Positions 1-6,961 are shown, counted from the stretch's first letter. The stretch is 12,945 nt of DNA from Flavobacteriia bacterium (GCA_018500075.1 JAHBAN010000019.1:1-12945), one strand, 5' to 3'. Notes: generated from the letters alone by a model not told the origin. Made by a program: numbers and translations.

Positions 1-26
1 CAGCGTCAGATGTGTATAAGAGACAG
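1..26 (+). other. Nextera/Tn5 adapter remnant (non-genomic)
   Basis: Bases 8-26 read AGATGTGTATAAGAGACAG, the 19-bp Tn5 mosaic end used in Nextera libraries. Bases 1-7 (CAGCGTC) match the adjoining part of the read-1 adapter. This is library sequence left on the contig end, not a natural transposon end: no transposase or second end is present. It has a consequence for annotation. It supplies an ATG at base 10 and six in-frame codons (MCIRDR) in front of the truncated TPR gene, so automatic callers will report a false complete N-terminus. In the reverse direction it adds SLIHI to an antisense ORF. Confidence 0.97.
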
Positions 27-27
27 G

Positions 28-480
28 GGTGGTGCGGCGTTTGACGGGCTGGTCGTCGGGCACCGCCTGATGGAGGCTGGCGAATACGAGCTGGCGCTGC
101 GCGCCTTTACCCGCGCCGCCGCTGCCGAAGGTCTGACCGTGGATGTGCTCAGCGCGCTTGGCTCCGCCAATATCGGCCTCGGGCGGCTCGGACAGGCCGA
201 AAAGCTTCTGCGCCGCGCCATCAAGGAAGATGATGCCGTCCCCGAAGCCTGGAACAATCTCGGCGTTGTCCTTATGGAGCGTGACCAATTTGCCGAAGCT
301 GCGCAAATATTTCAGCGCGCCTATGCACTCGATGATGGCCAAAGTGACTCAATTCGCGATAATCTGCGCTTAGCGCTCGCAAAAACGGAGACTTCCGACT
401 ATGCTGGCCAGAATAACGAGCAAAACTATAAATTGGTGCGGCGCGGAAGCAGCGACTTCCTGATCAGGTCGATACCATAA
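28..480 (+). CDS. tadD: TadD-like tetratricopeptide protein, 5' truncated
   Basis: Partial gene: 150 genomic residues remain, and the N-terminus lies beyond the contig edge. The apparent ATG at base 10 belongs to the adapter and is not the start. The protein shows TPR-type helix pairs, for example the stretch with GEYELALRAFTRAA, then LGRLGQAEKLLRRAI, then AWNNLGVVLMERDQFAEAA, ending in a charged low-complexity tail. TadD proteins are usually TPR lipoproteins that assist assembly or secretion of the Flp/Tad pilus. The signal peptide and lipobox expected of the family would be in the missing part. It is followed after 31 bp by a second TPR lipoprotein and then a prepilin peptidase, which is the tad context supporting the call. 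TadA, TadB and TadC would be expected upstream, outside the window. The family call is by repeat pattern and context. Confidence 0.85.
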   Translation, partial: GGAAFDGLVVGHRLMEAGEYELALRAFTRAAAAEGLTVDVLSALGSANIGLGRLGQAEKLLRRAIKEDDAVPEAWNNLGVVLMERDQFAEAAQIFQRAYALDDGQSDSIRDNLRLALAKTETSDYAGQNNEQNYKLVRRGSSDFLIRSIP

Positions 481-511
481 CGAGGCCAAGGCAGTAAAAG
501 GACGCAGGCAG

Positions 512-1369
512 ATGCGCCATTACAAGTTTATTCCCCTGTTGTTTTTGGGCGTAGCCGCAATTTCTGGCTGTCAAAAGACAGGCGACCAAGAGGTCAACCG
601 CGCCTTTCAGGACGTGAATGTCGTCGATGAAAGCAACCTCAGCGATATCATGCTCACGGTCGCAGACCCCAATGAAGCCGTGACGTATTTCAAGCGCACC
701 GCCGCCGAAAACCCTGATCGCGCCGATTTGCACCGCGGCCTTGGCCAGTCTTTGATCCGTGCCAAACGCCCGACAGAGGCCGTTCCGGTCTATCAACGCC
801 TGATCAAACTGGACGGTGCCACCGATGATGACCGCGTTGACTATGCCGATGCGCTCCTGCGCGCGGGCGATTGGGCCAAAGCCGAAGCCATGCTCGATGA
901 GGTCCCCCCGACCCATGAGACATTCAAACGCTACCGCCTCGAGGCCATGATCGCAGACAGCAACAAGGAATGGAGCAAAGCCGACAGCTTTTACGAAACC
1001 GCTGTGGGCCTCACAACCCGCCCCGCGGGCGTGTTGAACAACTGGGGCTATTCCAAGCTCACCCGTGGCGACTATAAAGACGCCGAACGGCTTTTTGCCG
1101 ACGCGATCCGCCAGGACAACACCCTGTTTACAGCCAAAAACAATATGGTTCTGGCCCGTGGTGCCCAGCGCGATTACAATCTGCCCGTGATCCCGATGTC
1201 ACAGGTCGAGCGCGCCCAGCTCTTGCACACGCTGGGCCTCTCCGCGATCAAGCAAGGCGATGTCCAGACAGGCAAGGGCCTCTTGCAAGACGCCATCACC
1301 ACCCATCCGCAGCACTTTGAAGCCGCCGTGCGCTCTCTGCGCGCGCTTGACAGCACCGTCAGCAACTAA
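512..1369 (+). CDS. TPR lipoprotein of the Tad/Flp pilus cluster (second TadD-like protein)
   Basis: A 285-residue protein with a lipoprotein signal peptide: basic start (MRHYK), hydrophobic core at residues 6-16, and a lipobox ISGC with the lipidated cysteine at residue 20. It should therefore be anchored in the periplasmic face of a membrane. From about residue 55 there are successive TPR-like helix pairs (around 55-100, 105-132, 138-168, 173-203 and 234-268), including the segment LNNWGYSKLTRGDYKDAE that is characteristic of TadD-type proteins. The start is well placed, with AAAAGGA at 496-502 about 9 bp upstream of the ATG. It sits 31 bp after the preceding TPR gene and 5 bp before the prepilin peptidase, so the three are very likely one operon. 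Its likely role is a scaffold or pilotin for the Tad secretion apparatus. No catalytic motif is visible. Confidence 0.87.
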   Translation: MRHYKFIPLLFLGVAAISGCQKTGDQEVNRAFQDVNVVDESNLSDIMLTVADPNEAVTYFKRTAAENPDRADLHRGLGQSLIRAKRPTEAVPVYQRLIKLDGATDDDRVDYADALLRAGDWAKAEAMLDEVPPTHETFKRYRLEAMIADSNKEWSKADSFYETAVGLTTRPAGVLNNWGYSKLTRGDYKDAERLFADAIRQDNTLFTAKNNMVLARGAQRDYNLPVIPMSQVERAQLLHTLGLSAIKQGDVQTGKGLLQDAITTHPQHFEAAVRSLRALDSTVSN

Positions 1370-1374
1370 AGCCG

Positions 1375-1872
1375 ATGATGGAGCAGACCTCTTTCGCGGC
1401 ATGGCTCTTTCTGCCATTCGTTCTGCCCATATGTCTCTGGGTCGCATGGAACGATCTGCGCGCCATGAAAATTCCCAACACAGCGGTGATCGCCCTCGCG
1501 CTGGTCTTTTCTCTGCTGGGGCTGTTTGTGCTGCCATTGCCTGACTATCTCTGGCGTCTGGCCCAGCTTCTTCTTGTGCTTCTCGCCGGTGTCGTGCTCA
1601 ACGCACTCGGCGCAATGGGCGCGGGCGATGCAAAGTTTGCCGCCGCCGCCGCGCCCTTCATTGCCTTGGGCGATCTGCGCGTGCTCATGGCGCTCTATGC
1701 GGCCAATCTTCTGGCCGCCTTCGTCACCCACCGCCTCGCCAAACACAGCAGGCTGCGCAGCCTCGCGCCAGACTGGAAAAGCTGGACGGTCGGCTCCGAT
1801 TTCCCCATGGGCCTCAGCCTCGGGGGCACACTGGCGCTCTATATCGCCATGGGAACGTATTTCGGAAGCTGA
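1375..1872 (+). CDS. cpaA: A24 prepilin peptidase, TadV/CpaA type
   Basis: A 165-residue polytopic inner-membrane aspartyl protease that processes Flp-type prepilins. The two catalytic aspartates of the family are both visible: D27 in NDLRAMKIPN, just after the first membrane segment, and D85 in GAGD (residues 82-85), the GxGD motif. Hydrophobic segments lie at about 8-25, 37-54, 61-80, 89-114 and 142-160. The length fits the short TadV/CpaA class, which lacks the N-terminal methyltransferase domain of PilD. The start is 5 bp after the preceding stop; an ATG one codon later (1378) is an equally possible start. No strong ribosome site is seen, so translation is probably coupled to the upstream gene. 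It closes the tad operon: a palindrome and about 270 non-coding bases follow. Confidence 0.92.
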   Translation: MMEQTSFAAWLFLPFVLPICLWVAWNDLRAMKIPNTAVIALALVFSLLGLFVLPLPDYLWRLAQLLLVLLAGVVLNALGAMGAGDAKFAAAAAPFIALGDLRVLMALYAANLLAAFVTHRLAKHSRLRSLAPDWKSWTVGSDFPMGLSLGGTLALYIAMGTYFGS

Positions 1873-1897
1873 CCCCGCCTCGCCCTCCGCCTCTAGA

Positions 1898-1915
1898 GCC
1901 TTTGGCGCCAAAGGC
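1898..1915. repeat. Perfect 18-bp palindrome after the prepilin peptidase gene
   Basis: GCCTTTGGCGCCAAAGGC is a perfect palindrome (9+9) starting 26 bp after the peptidase stop codon. As RNA it could fold into a 7-bp stem with a GCGC loop. No T-run follows, so it is not a standard intrinsic terminator. It could be a Rho-assisted 3' end, an mRNA-stabilising hairpin or a DNA-binding site. The rest of the 1873-2146 gap holds a candidate promoter and no convincing ORF. Confidence 0.55.
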
Positions 1916-2060
1916 CGGGCGAAGCGAAGGCTGGCACCGCACCAATCGGGATAGGCCCCAATCAGCGGCCCAAACACGGCCCGGCTGTGCGTTCTGCATC
2001 ACAACCTCTTCATTTTTTGTGCACTTTATGGGGCCATATTGGCCTTTGCACGGTTTTTGT

Positions 2061-2089
2061 TTGGGGCTTGGGCCAAGGGTCGCTAAACT
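2061..2089 (+). promoter_or_regulatory. Candidate sigma70-type promoter for the AAA+ ATPase gene
   Basis: TTGGGG (2061-2066) and TAAACT (2084-2089) are separated by exactly 17 bp and lie 57 bp upstream of the proposed ATG at 2147. The spacer contains CTTGG-G-CCAAG (2067-2077), a small inverted repeat that could be an operator. The match is moderate and rests on eye inspection only. A second inverted repeat, GGCCA-TAT-TGGCC, lies just upstream at 2032-2044. Confidence 0.33.
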
Positions 2090-2146
2090 CTGCTCAAAAG
2101 GCCGGCACAAGACTGGCCCATGGTAACGAGTAGACTGAGGCGTCAC

Positions 2147-3454
2147 ATGAATATGCAAGCTACAGCCGTCATGGCTCCCCCCCCGCCCAAAACGCTGGAG
2201 GATATGCAGCTCCCCCGCGTGATGATGCGCGACATTGCCCTCAAGACGATGTTTCGCAAAAACATCACCGAGGTGAGCGAGCTGGCCCGCGCCATCTGCC
2301 TGCCCCGTCAGGTCACCCAAGAGCTGATCGATATGGCCCGCGAGGCCAAACTTGTCGAAGCCACAGGCACGCTCAGCGCCAGCGCAGGCGGCGAAATGGG
2401 CTACCAGCTCACCGACGGGGGCAAATCGCGCACGCTCGACGCCCTGTCACAGTCCGAATACTTCGGCGCCATGCCGGTTCCGCTTGCGGTCTACCGCGAG
2501 CAGGTCAAGCGCCAGTCCATCCGCAACATTCAAATCACCCGCGAACAGCTCACAGACGCCATGGGGCATCTCGTCCTGCCCCCCGCCCTTCTCGATCATC
2601 TCGGCCCCGCCGTGTCTGCGGGCCGCTCGATCCTGATGTATGGCCCCCCCGGCAACGGCAAATCCTCGATCTCCAATGGCATCCGCGACGCCATGGGCGA
2701 CAAGGTCTATGTCCCCCGTGCGATCGAATATGCCGGTCAGGTCATCACAGTCTATGACCCGATCGTGCACACCGCCGTGGACGAAGACGAGGAAGACCCG
2801 ACCGCCCTGCGCCGCCGCGTCGGCTTTGACACCCGCTATGTCAAATGCGACCGCCCCACAGTCATCACAGGGGGCGAACTTTCGCTCGATATGCTCGATC
2901 TGGTCTACAACCCGACAGCGCGCACCTATCAGGCCCCGCTTCAGCTCAAATCCACCGGCGGAATCTTCATCGTCGACGATCTGGGCCGCCAGAAAGAGCC
3001 GCCCCAATCCCTGATCAACCGCTGGATTGTCCCGCTGGAAGAGAGCAAAGACATCCTCGCGCTGCAATCGGGCGAGAAATTCGAGGTGCCCTTTGACACC
3101 CTCGTGATCTTCTCGACCAACTTTCACCCCAACGCCATTTTTGATCAGGCCGCGCTGCGCCGGATCTTTTTCAAAATCAAGGTCGACGGCCCCAATCAGG
3201 AGAATTTCCTGAAGATTTTCGCCATGGTCGCCCGCGCCAAGAAAATGGAGCTGGACGAGGCCGCGCTCATTCACCTGCTTAAGGTCAAATACCCGACGAT
3301 CGACAACATCTATGCCAATTATCAGCCCGGCTTCCTGATCGACCAAATGCGCGCAATCTGCGATTTTGAAGGCATCCCCTACAAAATGTCCCCCGAGCTG
3401 ATTGATCGCGCATGGGCCAATATGTTTGTCAAAGACGAAAAGATCGTCAGCTAG
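2147..3454 (+). CDS. AAA+ ATPase with N-terminal winged helix, tad-associated
   Basis: A cytoplasmic ATPase of 435 residues. I start it at 2147 because TGAGG (2136-2140) lies 6 bp upstream; ATG 2120 in the same frame has no ribosome site, and 2153 is also possible. Residues about 25-95 look like a winged helix: helical stretch with ELARAICLPRQVTQELI, then a wing ending YQLTDGGKSR. The AAA+ core follows: Walker A GPPGNGKSS at 166-174, Walker B GIFIVDDLG at 272-280, sensor-1 VIFSTN at 320-325, and an arginine pair in ALRRIF near 338-339. An acidic insert (DEDEEDP) lies between Walker A and Walker B. Relatives in roseobacters and rhizobia are often annotated as ATPases associated with Flp pilus assembly. 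That association is by neighbourhood, and the substrate is unknown. It has its own candidate promoter and ends at a terminator hairpin. Confidence 0.88.
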   Translation: MNMQATAVMAPPPPKTLEDMQLPRVMMRDIALKTMFRKNITEVSELARAICLPRQVTQELIDMAREAKLVEATGTLSASAGGEMGYQLTDGGKSRTLDALSQSEYFGAMPVPLAVYREQVKRQSIRNIQITREQLTDAMGHLVLPPALLDHLGPAVSAGRSILMYGPPGNGKSSISNGIRDAMGDKVYVPRAIEYAGQVITVYDPIVHTAVDEDEEDPTALRRRVGFDTRYVKCDRPTVITGGELSLDMLDLVYNPTARTYQAPLQLKSTGGIFIVDDLGRQKEPPQSLINRWIVPLEESKDILALQSGEKFEVPFDTLVIFSTNFHPNAIFDQAALRRIFFKIKVDGPNQENFLKIFAMVARAKKMELDEAALIHLLKVKYPTIDNIYANYQPGFLIDQMRAICDFEGIPYKMSPELIDRAWANMFVKDEKIVS

Positions 3455-3463
3455 AGCGCGCCC

Positions 3464-3498
3464 AAAAAAGGCGCGCCAGCCCTCGCCTGCGCGCCTTT
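3464..3498. terminator. Bidirectional intrinsic terminator between convergent ATPase and folD genes
   Basis: A perfect 10-bp stem is formed by AAAGGCGCGC (3467-3476) and GCGCGCCTTT (3489-3498), with a 12-nt loop. Read on the minus strand the stem ends in a run of six T (complement of 3464-3469), a good terminator for folD, whose stop is 35 bp upstream. On the plus strand it lies 12 bp after the ATPase stop and ends in TTTAAAT, so it can serve that gene too, though more weakly. Confidence 0.75.
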
Positions 3499-3533
3499 AA
3501 ATCATTCAAACTCAATAACTTAAGTGTTCAACC

Positions 3534-4424
3534 CTAAGCCGTCAGCCCCTCAGGCTCCGCAAGCCCATTGGCGCGGCAGCAGGCCGTGACAGTGTTCGCC
3601 AGCAAACAGGCAATCGTCATCGGCCCAACACCGCCCGGCACAGGCGTGATCGCCCCCGCACGGGCCGCGCAGCTCTCAAACGCCACATCGCCAACGAGTT
3701 TGGTCTTCCCGTCCCGCTCGATCCGGTTGATGCCCACATCAATCACCGTCGCACCCTCTTTGATCCAGTCCCCCGGAACCATCTCGGGCCGCCCGACAGC
3801 GGCCACAACAATATCCGCGCGGCGCACAACATCCGCGAGGTCTTTGGTGCGGCTGTGCGCGATCGTGACAGTGCAGCTATCCCCCAGCAAAAGCTGCGCC
3901 ATAGGCTTGCCCACAATATTGGAGCGCCCGATCACAACAGCATCCATCCCGCTCAAGCTCCCGTGATGGTCGCGCAGCATCATCAGACAGCCGAGCGGCG
4001 TGCAGGGTACCATGCTCTTTTGCCCCGTGCCAAGCAGGCCGACATTGGAAATATGAAACCCGTCCACATCCTTGGCCGGATCAATCGCATTGATCACAAG
4101 GTCTTCATTGAGATGTTTGGGCAAAGGCAGCTGCACCAGAATACCGTGAATCTCTGGGTCCTTGTTGAGCTGGTCAATCAGCGCCAGCAAATCGGCTTCG
4201 GCGGTGTCCACGTCAAGCTTGTGCTCGATAGAGGTCATGCCCACTTCCACCGTCATCTTGCCCTTGGAGCGCACATAGACCTGGCTCGCAGGGTCTTCCC
4301 CCACCAGCACAACAGCCAGCCCCGGCGTGATCCCGTGCTCTTCCTTCAAGCGGCTCACATGGCCCGCGACTTTCTCGCGCACTTTGCCCGCAAAGGCTTT
4401 CCCGTCAATAATCGTCGCGCCCAT
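3534..4424 (-). CDS. folD: Bifunctional methylenetetrahydrofolate dehydrogenase / methenyltetrahydrofolate cyclohydrolase
   Basis: Cytoplasmic FolD, 296 residues, the normal family length. It interconverts 5,10-methylene-THF, 5,10-methenyl-THF and 10-formyl-THF, using NADP in the dehydrogenase step. Active-site positions are those of the E. coli enzyme: Y50 and K54 (in YVRSKGK), Q98 (in LVQLP) and D121 (in DVDGFH). The Rossmann-type segment VVIGRSNIVGKP is at about 163-174, and the C-terminal signature PVPGGVGPMT at 261-270. I place the start at 4424, where GAGG lies a few bases upstream; extending the frame to 4469 adds 15 basic residues not expected in the family and runs into the REP-like hairpins. 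It lies 115 bp downstream of fhs, which makes its 10-formyl-THF substrate, and the two are probably one transcriptional unit. Confidence 0.97.
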   Translation of the reverse strand: MGATIIDGKAFAGKVREKVAGHVSRLKEEHGITPGLAVVLVGEDPASQVYVRSKGKMTVEVGMTSIEHKLDVDTAEADLLALIDQLNKDPEIHGILVQLPLPKHLNEDLVINAIDPAKDVDGFHISNVGLLGTGQKSMVPCTPLGCLMMLRDHHGSLSGMDAVVIGRSNIVGKPMAQLLLGDSCTVTIAHSRTKDLADVVRRADIVVAAVGRPEMVPGDWIKEGATVIDVGINRIERDGKTKLVGDVAFESCAARAGAITPVPGGVGPMTIACLLANTVTACCRANGLAEPEGLTA

Positions 4425-4451
4425 GTCGTCCTCTTTCTTTCTCACAGTTAC

Positions 4452-4513
4452 GGTGCGCGCAGAGCGCACACCCTACAGCCTCAGCCCGTAGGGTGCGCAT
4501 TCACTGCGCACCC
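4452..4513. repeat. REP-like inverted-repeat cluster in the fhs-folD spacer
   Basis: Three overlapping inverted repeats share the core GTGCGC/GGGTGCGCA. (1) GTGCGC (4453-4458) pairs with GCGCAC (4464-4469). (2) CACCCTAC (4469-4476) pairs perfectly with GTAGGGTG (4488-4495). (3) GGGTGCGCA (4491-4499) pairs perfectly with TGCGCACCC (4505-4513) over a 5-nt loop. Arms are shared, so alternative folds are mutually exclusive. GTAGGGTGCG-type palindromes recur as dispersed extragenic repeats in many bacterial genomes, from memory. Here it fills most of the 115 bp between fhs and folD and could shape mRNA processing between them. Confidence 0.7.
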
Positions 4514-4539
4514 CTTATCGGTCTTAAAACCTGCCGGCC

Positions 4540-6216
4540 TTAGAACAAACCTTCGATCTCGCCCGCCGCATTCAAGCGGATGCTCTCCGCCGCAGGCACC
4601 CGTGGCAAGCCCGGCATGGTCATAATCTCACCACAGACCACAACAATAAAGCCCGCGCCCGCGCTCAGGCGCACTTCACGCACCGGCACAGAGTGCCCGG
4701 TCGGCGCGCCGCGCAGGTTCGGGTCGGTCGAGAAGCTGTATTGCGTCTTGGCCATACAAACAGGCAGGTTGCCATAGCCCTGTTCTTCCCAAAGCTTGAG
4801 CTGGTCACGGATTTTCTTATCCGCAATCACCTCATCGGCGCGGTAGATGCCCTTGGCAATCCGCTCGATCTTCTCAAACAGCGGCATCTCGTCCGGGTAA
4901 AGCGGCGCAAACTGGCTCACGCCACTGTCGGCAATTTCAGCAACGCGCTTGGCGAGCGCCTCGGAGCCTTTGGAGCCAAATTCCCAATGCTGGGACACAA
5001 TCGCCTCCGAGCCTTGGCCTTTCACATAGTCTTTCACAGCCTGCACTTCGGCTTCCGTGTCGGTCACAAAATGGTTGATCGCAACCACAACAGGCACACC
5101 AAAGGACTTGAGGTTGCCGATGTGACGGCCAAGGTTGGCACAGCCCTTCTGAACCGCCTCGACATTCTCGCCGCCCAGATCGGCCTTCGCCACCCCGCCG
5201 TTCATTTTCATCGCGCGCACCGTCGCCACAAGCACCACACAGTCCGGCGCAAGACCGGCCTTGCGGCACTTGATGTTCATGAATTTTTCCGCGCCCAGAT
5301 CGGCGCCAAAGCCCGCCTCGGTCACAACATAATCCGCCAGCTTCAGCGCGGTCTGCGTCGCAATCACCGAGTTACAGCCATGGGCGATATTGGCAAACGG
5401 GCCACCGTGAACAAAAGCCGGGTTGTTTTCCAGCGTCTGCACAAGGTTTGGCTGCATCGCATCCTTGAGCAAAACCGTCATCGCGCCCTCGGCCTTGATA
5501 TCACGCGCAAAAACAGGCGAGCGGTCGCGGCGATAGGCCACGATCATATTGCCCAAACGCTCCTCAAGATCCTTGAGATCCTTTGACAAGCACAAGATCG
5601 CCATGACTTCGGACGCCACGGTGATGTCAAACCCGTCCTCACGCGCAAAGCCGTTCGAGACCCCCCCGAGCGACGAGGTGATCTGGCGCAAGCTGCGGTC
5701 GTTCATGTCCACAACCCGGCGCCATGTCACGCGGCGGGTGTCAATATCCGCCGCATTGCCCCAGTAAATATGGTTGTCCAGCATCGCGCTCAAAAGCGAA
5801 TGCGCGCTGGTGATGGCATGAAAATCGCCGGTGAAATGCAGGTTCATGTCTTCCATAGGCACAACTTGCGCATAGCCGCCGCCCGCCGCGCCGCCCTTCA
5901 TGCCAAAGTTCGGCCCAAGGCTCGCTTCGCGGATACACACCATGGCCTTCTTGCCAATCGCGTTCAAGCCATCGCCAAGGCCCACAGTCGTCGTGGTCTT
6001 GCCCTCGCCAGCCGGCGTCGGGTTGATCGCCGTCACAAGAATGAGCTTGCCGTTCTTTTTCTCCTGCACAGAGTTGATAAAGGTCTGGCTCACCTTGGCC
6101 TTATCGTGGCCATAGGGCAGCAGATGCTCGCTCGCGATCCCGATCTTGTCACCAATCTCCTGGATCGGACGCTTCTGTGCTGCGCGGGCAATTTCAATGT
6201 CGGACTTATAGCTCAT
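4540..6216 (-). CDS. fhs: Formate-tetrahydrofolate ligase
   Basis: Cytoplasmic enzyme of 558 residues, the usual length for the family. It joins formate to tetrahydrofolate with ATP to give 10-formyl-THF. Visible signatures: the P-loop TPAGEGKTTT at 67-76; REASLGPNFGMKGGAAGGG at about 97-114; GDFHAITSAHSLLSA at 130-144; and, further on, VATVRAMKMNGG. The C-terminus ends EIEGLF. I start at 6216, where AAGGA lies 7 bp upstream; the open frame continues another 81 codons upstream, but that stretch has no family-like sequence. In roseobacters this enzyme feeds C1 units from formate, methylamines and DMSP demethylation into biosynthesis, or runs with FolD to recover formate. It heads the fhs-folD unit, with a 148-bp gap to the MOSC gene upstream containing a possible operator. 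Confidence 0.98.
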   Translation of the reverse strand: MSYKSDIEIARAAQKRPIQEIGDKIGIASEHLLPYGHDKAKVSQTFINSVQEKKNGKLILVTAINPTPAGEGKTTTTVGLGDGLNAIGKKAMVCIREASLGPNFGMKGGAAGGGYAQVVPMEDMNLHFTGDFHAITSAHSLLSAMLDNHIYWGNAADIDTRRVTWRRVVDMNDRSLRQITSSLGGVSNGFAREDGFDITVASEVMAILCLSKDLKDLEERLGNMIVAYRRDRSPVFARDIKAEGAMTVLLKDAMQPNLVQTLENNPAFVHGGPFANIAHGCNSVIATQTALKLADYVVTEAGFGADLGAEKFMNIKCRKAGLAPDCVVLVATVRAMKMNGGVAKADLGGENVEAVQKGCANLGRHIGNLKSFGVPVVVAINHFVTDTEAEVQAVKDYVKGQGSEAIVSQHWEFGSKGSEALAKRVAEIADSGVSQFAPLYPDEMPLFEKIERIAKGIYRADEVIADKKIRDQLKLWEEQGYGNLPVCMAKTQYSFSTDPNLRGAPTGHSVPVREVRLSAGAGFIVVVCGEIMTMPGLPRVPAAESIRLNAAGEIEGLF

Positions 6217-6290
6217 AGCGGATTCCTTTTTTCCATCCGGCTTCTCTTGTTGCCCTTCTAGCGCCCCCAAATCGCGGGCGGCGCGCAGAA

Positions 6291-6315
6291 TCCGACATTT
6301 CCGACGCTCGGAGCG
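6291..6315 (-). promoter_or_regulatory. Candidate operator upstream of fhs (direct plus inverted repeats)
   Basis: On the plus strand TCCGAC occurs twice at 9-bp spacing (6291-6296 and 6300-6305). It is followed by CGCTC-G-GAGCG (6305-6315). The inverse form TATCGGAAAC is at 6351-6360. This sits 75-145 bp upstream of the fhs start, in the only non-coding stretch available for an fhs promoter. Nine-bp spaced repeats are suggestive of a regulator site, but no regulator can be named and no clear -35/-10 pair was found. Confidence 0.28.
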
Positions 6316-6364
6316 GCGGAGTGTCGCAGCACCAAACCAAAGCCGTCGCCTATCGGAAACTCGT

Positions 6365-6961
6365 TTATCCCCGCGCCTGCGCCAGATGCGGCCAGACCGG
6401 CTGGTCGGGAATATGCAAAACAAGCTCATCCCCAAACGCAATCCCGCCGCCCCGCTCAACCCAAGCGGTCACCCCCCGCCGGTTCTGCGCCGCCGCCATA
6501 AACCCCTTGCCATGCCCGGCGTGCTCGGCCTCGACTTCCTTGGCCGGCCAGAGGCAGGGGCGGTTCTCCATATCAATCACGAGCGTCGCACCCGAGGGCG
6601 CCTGAAGCCGCGAGGACGGCGGCACAAGCGTAAAATCCGGGATCCCCTCAATCACCAGCGTTGCGCCAAGATAGTCAGGCTCAAGCCTCTCAAGCCCCAT
6701 ATCAGCCGCAATCCGCGCCATCTCCTCGACCGACAGCACAGACAGCTGCCGCACATTGGCAATCTCGGTGCCCTTTGGATGCTGGGCGGTCACACGGCTG
6801 CAAGACACCCGGGTCTCCCCGCCATGGGCCTCCCCGTCAAGCCCCGCAAAACCGAGCATCGCCCGCTCAAGCGCCCCCGAGCGCAGCCCCGCTCCGCGGT
6901 CCTCCACCCGTCCAATCCATCTGATCACAGCCCTAAACTCGGTCGGCTTCAAAGCAGGCAT
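6365..6961 (-). CDS. MOSC-domain protein
   Basis: A 198-residue cytoplasmic protein resembling stand-alone MOSC (molybdenum cofactor sulfurase C-terminal) domains, which are thought to carry sulfur to, or bind, molybdenum cofactor. Supporting segments: residues 70-80 (VRQLSVLSVEE), 98-119 (LGATLVIEGIP, then a leucine/proline stretch) and ENRPC with C136, at the place of the family's conserved cysteine. The exact substrate is not known. I start at ATG 6961, where GGAG lies 6 bp upstream; GTG 6964 is one codon earlier and closer to that site. A short hairpin (GGCAG-AAGG-CTGCC, 6980-6993) and TTGACA on the minus strand (7002-7007) lie upstream. No molybdenum-cofactor gene is adjacent, so context adds little. 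It is separated from the stator-like operon by a probable terminator. Confidence 0.85.
   Translation of the reverse strand: MPALKPTEFRAVIRWIGRVEDRGAGLRSGALERAMLGFAGLDGEAHGGETRVSCSRVTAQHPKGTEIANVRQLSVLSVEEMARIAADMGLERLEPDYLGATLVIEGIPDFTLVPPSSRLQAPSGATLVIDMENRPCLWPAKEVEAEHAGHGKGFMAAAQNRRGVTAWVERGGGIAFGDELVLHIPDQPVWPHLAQARG

Noticed and set aside
1..26. Natural transposon end or insertion junction
   Set aside because: The mosaic end is preceded by Nextera adapter bases and sits exactly at the contig edge, with no transposase or second end.
3855..4625. 256-codon plus-strand ORF over folD and the spacer
   Set aside because: Antisense to folD, whose catalytic residues are all in place; it crosses the non-coding REP-like region and has no domain-like sequence.
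6217..6459. 81-residue N-terminal extension of Fhs
   Set aside because: The upstream codons show no family similarity and overlap the MOSC gene end; the ATG at 6216 has a good ribosome site and gives the normal length.
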